Below, one piece after another: positions 58,436 to 64,000 of a stretch of 64,000 nucleotides of DNA. The notes below the pieces were generated by a model. It was not told the DNA's origin and made no database searches. It saw nothing but the letters and a program-made list of their open reading frames with translations. Source of the stretch: Siphonodentalium dalli (taxonomy: Eukaryota > Mollusca > Scaphopoda > Gadilida > Siphonodentaliidae); NCBI GenBank assembly GCA_032622095.1, contig CP136068.1:53714025-53778024 (forward strand). Direction: 5' to 3'. Within the stretch, counting starts at the first letter, position 1. Each line of letters begins with the position of its first letter. A program made the position numbers and the translations under genes.

Positions 58436-58510
58436 GTGGTCACGTGATCGGCCCGATCACGTGATTGTCACATGTACACAGAAGCATAGCACGTGATCGA
58501 TCACGTGATA
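58436..58510. promoter_or_regulatory. cluster of four CACGTG E-boxes in GATCACGTGATC palindromes
   Basis: CACGTG occurs at 58441, 58458, 58490 and 58502, each as TCACGTGAT or its complement, forming two larger palindromes (CACGTGATCGGCCCGATCACGTG and CACGTGATCGATCACGTG). The TCACGTGA word is bound by USF/MITF/TFEB-type bHLH-ZIP factors. No adjacent gene was found, so the regulatory role is inference. Confidence 0.4.
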
Positions 58511-59339
58511 ACTCATTGACAACGCATAGATACGCATCGGCGGTGTTTTAAGTTTGCATGTAGTCGATCGCGGCCTTTGAAGATTGTCGTGTTATCACAC
58601 TGCGAATGCAAAACTTCGCCGAAAACATCGCCGTTCTCGTAATTAACTGTCTTTATCGTGTTATTATTTTTATATGCGTCGCGATGTGCTGTTACTATAA
58701 AGCCATGCCTGTATATTATTCAGTTTGGCGCGCATTTATCTATATAAACACGTGATGTATTTATATAGTTTTTTTCGTTACCGGAATAGTCCAAGTTATA
58801 TTATATATTCATATAAAGAGTGCATATATATGCGAAGACTTGCACAGTTATTAGGCAATTATCATCTCGTAAACATTCCAATTTCCAGATGCCCTTAGTC
58901 GTGTGTGAATAAAGAGCGTTTTCGTTTTAATTTATTGTAACGCGGTAGAACAAAAAAAAAAAAAATCGGTTTATTGCTGTCGGATTTAATCAATTATAAT
59001 CAATTCATTCATTACCAATATGATATGATAAATTCATTTTTTCTTGGTTATGAATCGTGTATATATTTGGGCAATATGGTGTTTATATATATTTCGGAAT
59101 ATTGCTTCCCACACCCCAACAATCTTGCCGACTGTCACTGATGGAAATTCACTGCGTCTATGCATGGTTATTGGCCTATATAATTAGCACTCTAGCGATG
59201 CGGTCTATTGAATATCCAGGTCATAACTCGACCTATGTGTCAATTACGCATAACAATAGGATTATAAAATATATAAACGTTCGCCGGGGTTCGTTTAAAC
59301 ACCCAGTCATATATAACACTTTTTGAAGGAGGGATAATA
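58511..59339. other. noncoding interval
   Basis: AATAAAGAGCGTTTTCG at 58909 and an A13 tract at 58951-58963 could mark the 3' end of a transposon or transcript. The 89-codon frame at 59057 is unrecognised. Confidence 0.35.
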
Positions 59340-59765
59340 ATCCAGTTTAATATGTAATCACATATACAAGCACTCTTTATTCGAAATATATCGTACTAGT
59401 GAACGCTCTTTATTGCGTCAAGGTAAAGAGACTCGACTTAGAACAATTGTCATCGTGATTGTTTATTGATTACACAAATACAGGTCAATACAATCATGTA
59501 CACGTATTTCCTATATGCATGCTTTATATATCCTTCCAAGTCATAGCAATTCCCGCTTTATTAAACTCTTTTTATTCGTACCATATTAGGAAAACTATTA
59601 ACATGGAACGCTCTTTATTGAGCCATGGTGAAGGAAATGGGGACTCGACTTAGTACAGTTGTCATCGTGAATTATTCTTCAACATACTCCCCACTTTAAC
59701 TGCAACTGTATGTATTAGTAACCATTACTGACTCGTCAAATTAAACGCTCTTTATTTGGTGTATG
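59340..59765. repeat. duplicated segment carrying AACGCTCTTTATT
   Basis: GAACGCTCTTTATTG at 59401 and 59606 is followed in both by AAGG then GACTCGACTTAGNACANTTG TCATCGTGA. A third AACGCTCTTTATT lies at 59751 and a shorter ACTCTTTATTCGA at 59373. The period is about 205 bp. Confidence 0.8.
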
Positions 59766-61388
59766 TAATCGGTTTCTGATTTTGCGCAACGGGTTTCCCA
59801 CAGGACTCCCGCCAAATGTCACGTAAACGATCATCGTTTGGAAATGAATACAGCATTATACCTAACCGAGAGTCACTAGACCGGCCACAGCCGATAACAC
59901 TGCATTTATATGGCATTGTCACGAATGAATGATTGTAAATACGGGAATCTGGATTGCTTTATTCTTTGATCCAATTAAATAACATGAATAGATATTGAGA
60001 AAACGATTTTATATACATAAGATGGACAGAATAACGAAAAGTATTTATATACAATATATACAGTGTGACAGATATACAACATCGCGAACACGCACCCGAA
60101 TAATGTTCACTTGCCGGCTCGTGTTTTCATAAGCTTTATTTTTGACACGACAGTGTTATCTACCCCGCTCAATCGGCCTTCTATAGTTTTTGTCAAAAAA
60201 TTACCTTTCCAAACAGCACTTAAGATAAATCACAAGTGAAGATAACTCACCGTGCGATGACAATTCACCATGTGTACACAATGCTATTGATATGCCCCGC
60301 AGTAATTACATTACACTATCGCGCTGATAATTAACTCCGACTCCGATTCCCTGTTTTTAAATTAGTTTACCTCGCTTGACGTCATGCGAGGTTTTGCGAC
60401 GGAGATAGCCGACAACCGATGGTGGTATTATTTATTTATTTCTCGGCTTATTTATTACGCGATTTTTATGGGACTTGGATCATTGTGATCACAATAGGGG
60501 TGGCTTTCCGATGGAGTTTTGTTGTTTCATGAGGATAGTAATCCTTTAAACCAAACTCGGTTAGGCAATATTCCTCATGGGGAGTGGTGTCGCGGTGATC
60601 GCATGGTATCCATATGGTCGTGGTCCGGTTTTACCACTTGTTTGTCCGTCTGTCCGTCCGTCCGTCTGTCTGTAGACACTTTACGCATGGTGCTATAACT
60701 GACCTCTTTTCACGCTGATCGGTGCCAAATGTTGTGTATGCATTTCTCCGCACTAAATACAGATCGAAATCCGATATATTTTAAAGGATTATGGCCCATT
60801 GCCATTGAAATCATGCATGCTTCGACAATTCACCCATTTTTCAGCTGTTAGGTTTCATATACTTGGTCTGAGTTCTCAACGCACGACTATAGATCGAGTT
60901 CGATTTTGGTTTGCTCCGATATTCTTCATGCCGTTCTGCCCCTTTGATTATTTTCTTCCTGTCTAACCATATATCTTAGTTGCATAGTATGCACTGTCCC
61001 GGTAGTCTGTTATAAAACCGGTTTACAATGCCATGCAGTTTTTCCCCACATGTGTGTTGGCCATCATATGCGATATCATTGAGGGGAAGGTTTCTGCTAT
61101 CATTTTTATACCCATGGTTATTTCCATTGCAGCGTAGAGGCCTAACCTGGTTTTACTGTTTAGTAGCATTACTGTTGGTGGTTAATGCAGTGATTGTGTT
61201 AAGTAGATGGTTGGTTGCTTCGGCTACCCTAGTTGGTGTGGGCGCTCGCCATGATGTAACGGTGGGTTTTGGTGCATCATACGGTGGTCTCCGGGCTATA
61301 ACGGTCGTCATCCGGTACGGCGTGCTGGCCGGGGCGTCGGTTACGCCTCTTTTTATGACCTTAGTACTTGTTTTCTCCTTTTTTTCAG
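59766..61388. other. 5' flank of the recombinase element
   Basis: GTCCGTCTGTCCGTCCGTCC repeats at 60644-60672 mark an RTE-like (ACAG)n tail in reverse or a simple repeat. TTGACGTCATGCGAGG at 60377 is CRE-like. Just before 61389, TGTTTTCTCCTTTTTTTCAG is a textbook 3' splice site, so the coding exon may begin after an intron. The frame at 61028-61609 crosses that junction and is not favoured. Confidence 0.4.
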
Positions 61389-62905
61389 ATGCCAAAAGCG
61401 ACAGCAATGACCTGACACCGATTAGTACCCGACGTCCCGGTGGAAGTGGTTGGGCCATCGCGGGGGACCAGGCATGCATTACCAGCCGGCGTCCCTGCCC
61501 GTTCGAAGGGGAGGCCCGCCAGGAGTGGTACATATTCTACGGCCGCGCCTTCAATTGTTCGTCCCGTACGGCCGCGGGTCACGCGTGTGCCTGGCAGTGT
61601 GCGTCATAGGTCGGTGCGGTCGACTACAGCGTCATCGGTTGGTGCGCGATCGTCGTGTGGTCGGGTGCGTGCTGTGGTCATGTCCGAGGAGGTTGCAGCG
61701 GTCGCTGCTTCGGCCGATATTCGCTGGGAAGACGAGCAGTGTGTTTTCCGGGTCAGTATAGCGGGCCTCTCCTCTCAATCCCGTTAGTGCTTTCTGCAGA
61801 GGACAAGGCGCGTCTGGCTCCAAAGTTGCAGGACGCATGGCTGGGACTTGGTGGCATCGTCTCCCGTTCAGGGTGCCGCGGTCCCTCGTCGGCATTAGGA
61901 CAGCCACAGACTTACGCTACTGTGGCTTCTGATCTCGATATTCCACCGGCTGGCCCCATGGGCCGACCCGGAACAGACTCCGTTGCCTGCGTCGCTGACC
62001 ATCGACACCTTGTGGGAACTATGACTCGGTTACTCGATGCTGCCCTTACTTGTTCATCTCGGCAGTATACGCCCGAAAGGGTTTTTTTTGTTCAGTTTGC
62101 TTCCCGCTTTAACGTCCGTCCATATCCGCCCGTTAACGTGAGCACGCTGGGGCTCTTTCTCGCACATCTTTTCCAGATCGGGTATAGCACCGCCACGGTG
62201 CGTAGTGTTTTGTCGGTCATCGCATATCAGCACAATATTCAGGGCTTAGCGACTCCCACTACACATTTACGGATTCACAAAATGCTCGCGGGCTTTCAAC
62301 GCTTGCGCCCGAGCGGCGACCCGCGCCGACCAATTACTGTTCCCATTTTACACTCTATGATCGCTGTATTGCCCTGTTGCGTGGCATCACACACGGAATT
62401 GTCCTTTTACGCGCACTATTCGTATTCGCGTTCTACGCGCTGGCCCGTATTGGCGAAATGTGCACTTCACTCTCTGCCCCTCATCTAACTGTCCTGCTCG
62501 TTTCCGATGTCTCGGTCACGCCCGCCTCCATCGACATCTGCTTCCGGCATGTCAAGCACGGAGTTAATAGATTGCCCCAAGTGGTCGCTATTGGCAAGTT
62601 AGAGGGTCCCACCTTTTGTCCGCATACCCATTTCCGTCTTCACTAAACGTCGCGTTTCGACGGCGGGCCCCTTCTTCTGCTCACCGGACGGTCGGGGCAT
62701 AACACGGGCGCATTTCAATGCCGTTCTCCGGAGAGTGTTGTCAATTCTGCGATTGGATGACCGGGATTTCAAGTCTCACTCCTTTCGGATAGGCGGGGCA
62801 TGCTTGGCAGCATCGCGGGGTTACTCCGATGAACAAATCCGGATGCTCGGGCGCTGGACATCCGATGCGTTTCGCAAGTACATCCGTCCTCCGCCGTTGT
62901 CATAA
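61389..62905 (+). pseudogene. tyrosine recombinase of a Crypton/DIRS-type element, frameshifted
   Basis: The recombinase core runs from about 62020 to the stop TAA at 62903. The SAM-like N-terminal part (RVFFVQFASRFNV, NVSTLGLFLAHLFQIGYSTA TVRSVLS, RRPITVPILHSM) is in the frame of 62020-62380. The first catalytic Arg (FAFYALARIGEM) and the beta-hairpin (VSVTPASIDICFRHVKHG) are in the next frame, 62380-62640. The HxxR box (SHSFRIGGACLA), the Trp (MLGRWTSD) and the Tyr (FRKYIRPP, near 62880) return to the first frame. Two compensating frameshifts (about 62380 and 62635) thus break an otherwise complete R-H-R-W-Y enzyme. The upstream part (61440-61787 frame) is basic, Arg/Pro/Ser-rich with GRPARSG, an AT-hook-like word. 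Such enzymes integrate circular DNA. No reverse transcriptase was seen, which favours a Crypton-like element, but a DIRS fragment cannot be excluded. Confidence 0.8.
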
Positions 62906-63309
62906 CAAGAGTTCCGCGATTGCCCGTTTCCGTTCGTGCGTCTTGCCACCCTCGTATATCAGTCACAGCGGCCGAGCGGGCACCCTTCCATCAATGCCGG
63001 GCGTCGTTATCTGCAGTTCCGTTTGCCGACTCGACGGGCACGCACAGTCAGATTTCCGCAACTGGGAGGGGTTTGGCATGGGTTATCCGGCCTGTAAGTC
63101 GTGTCGCAGCACGCGTGGGGGATCTCGCTGCCCGGTCTCTCCCTGTCCTTTGTTTTCATGTTTTCGGACCCCCCCCCCCTTATTTTCTGTTTCAAGCAGG
63201 GCCCGAGCGTTGTCCGCGTATGCGCTACCCAGTTTACATGTACTTCATGTCCCGGTTTCCGTTTCATGTCCGACCGGCATCCGCCCCCTGCCTCTGCTGG
63301 TGGTGCGCA
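62906..63309. other. GC-rich 3' flank of the recombinase
   Basis: Still GC- and CpG-rich, including C11 at 63169-63179. Long frames on both strands (up to 185 codons) result from the composition and show no domain. Confidence 0.5.
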
Positions 63310-63975
63310 ATGGTTGCACTGGTTGCACTGTGCTAGTGATGGTTTTTTGGTTGTTAATTGTAGCGCCGGTTTCACTGTTCCAGTGATGGTTTGTTTTGGT
63401 GGTTAATATTTAATTTTTTTAAGCGCTCATCAGTCTCTGGTGGCGCCGGTTTCACTGTTCCCCAGTGATGGTTTGTGTTTTCTTTTTCACTGTTACAGTG
63501 ATAGTTTTTTTTTGGTTATTCTTCACTATTGTTTTTTTGGTGATTCACTTTTATAGTGATGGTTATTTGGTTGCGCTCACCAGTCTATGGTAGCGCTGGT
63601 TTCACTGTTACAGTGATGGTTTTTTGGTGGTTAATATTTTTTTTTTTTTAGCGCTCATCAGTCTCTGGTAGCGCCGGTTTCACTGTTTCAGTGACGGTTT
63701 TTTGGTGGTTAATATTTATTTTTTTCAGCGCTCATCAGTCTCTGGTAGCGCCGGTTTCACTGTTCCAGTGATGGTTTGTGTTTTCTTTTTCGCTGTTACA
63801 GTGATAGTTTTTTTTTGGTTATTCTTCACTATTGGTTTTTTGGTTATTTTTTTTTCCGCGCTCATCAGTCTCTGGTAGCGCCGGTTTCACTTTTATAGTG
63901 ACTATTTTTGGTGTTTTTTTTTCAGCGCTAATCAGTCTCTGGGGTTGCAGTGGGTTTTTCTCATTTCCGTAATTT
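63310..63975. repeat. array of hairpin-forming repeats downstream of the recombinase
   Basis: GCGCTCATCAGTCTCTGGTAGCGC (a 5-bp GCGCT/AGCGC stem) recurs at 63423, 63573, 63651, 63728, 63858 and 63925. It alternates with TCACTGTTACAGTGA or variants, a near-perfect palindrome, linked by T-rich and TTTGGTGGTTAATA stretches. Unit lengths are about 77 and 130-150 bp. The array runs to the window end. Confidence 0.85.
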
Positions 63976-64000
63976 CCGTAATTTTACACTTTCTTTTTAT

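Noticed and set aside
61028-61609. 193-codon + strand frame with hydrophobic segments
   Set aside because: It crosses a strong splice acceptor at 61388, has no domain, and the recombinase-associated frames lie downstream.
62829-63406. Frames of 101-185 codons on both strands after the recombinase stop
   Set aside because: GC-rich composition reduces stops; the first part is an out-of-frame reading of the recombinase C-terminus.

Overview
The window is eukaryotic nuclear DNA, most likely from a marine invertebrate. It is AT-rich, has very low gene density, has spliced coding sequence with consensus GT-AG introns, and is crowded with metazoan-type transposable elements: CR1/L2-like and L1/Tx1-like non-LTR retrotransposons, RTE-like tails ending in ACAG repeats, TIR elements and MITEs, and a tyrosine-recombinase element. 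Abundant TGACCTTGACC-type repeats and the mix of elements would fit a lophotrochozoan such as a mollusc or brachiopod, but this is an inference. Nothing here looks prokaryotic: there are no operons, ribosome binding sites or CRISPR arrays.

The only gene that can be reconstructed confidently lies on the + strand at 3613-6756. Three exons (3613-3802, 5702-5921, 6522-6756) join with matching intron phases (1 and 2) into a 214-residue protein with a signal peptide, a Reeler (Reelin-like) domain and a hydrophobic C-terminal tail resembling a GPI-anchor signal. A 40-bp minisatellite and two hairpins sit in intron 1, the exon 2 donor site is locally triplicated, and a TA-flanked MITE lies just past the stop codon.

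Regions: 1-3.2 kb holds two minisatellites around noncoding DNA. 3.6-7 kb is the Reeler gene. 7.4-10.4 kb holds a TIR repeat, a possible hAT end and a 5'-truncated CR1-like LINE. 11.4-14.7 kb is one 3.3-kb foldback structure with minisatellite arms. 14.7-24 kb holds palindromic minisatellites, a pair of inverted TTAA-flanked 488-bp elements, a possible death-domain remnant and a TIR element with a broken Myb/SANT-like ORF. 25.2-26 kb is a 34-bp minisatellite. 27.1-29.3 kb is an RTE-like modular repeat with a nested 864-bp foldback element made of about thirty AGATATCT palindromes. 31.2-38.1 kb contains a large divergent inverted duplication around a 571-bp tandem repeat. 39.8-41.5 kb is a second modular repeat. 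42.4-43.7 kb is an L1/Tx1-like LINE remnant on the - strand. 44-47.6 kb holds two further TIR elements. 47.9-52.6 kb is an imperfect 4.7-kb palindrome whose spacer carries a broken copy of a widespread repeat-associated protein family. 55.5-56.4 kb is CpG-rich with CRE-like sites, and 58.44-58.51 kb has four clustered CACGTG sites. 61.4-62.9 kb is a GC-rich frameshifted tyrosine recombinase element, followed by an array of hairpin-forming repeats to the end.

Apart from the Reeler gene, nearly all long reading frames are transposon-derived, broken, or by-products of tandem repeats. Coordinates of repeats were read by eye and are approximate to a few bases or tens of bases; the splice coordinates, the 6811-7023 MITE, the 28349-29212 insertion and the 488-bp TTAA elements were checked base by base.
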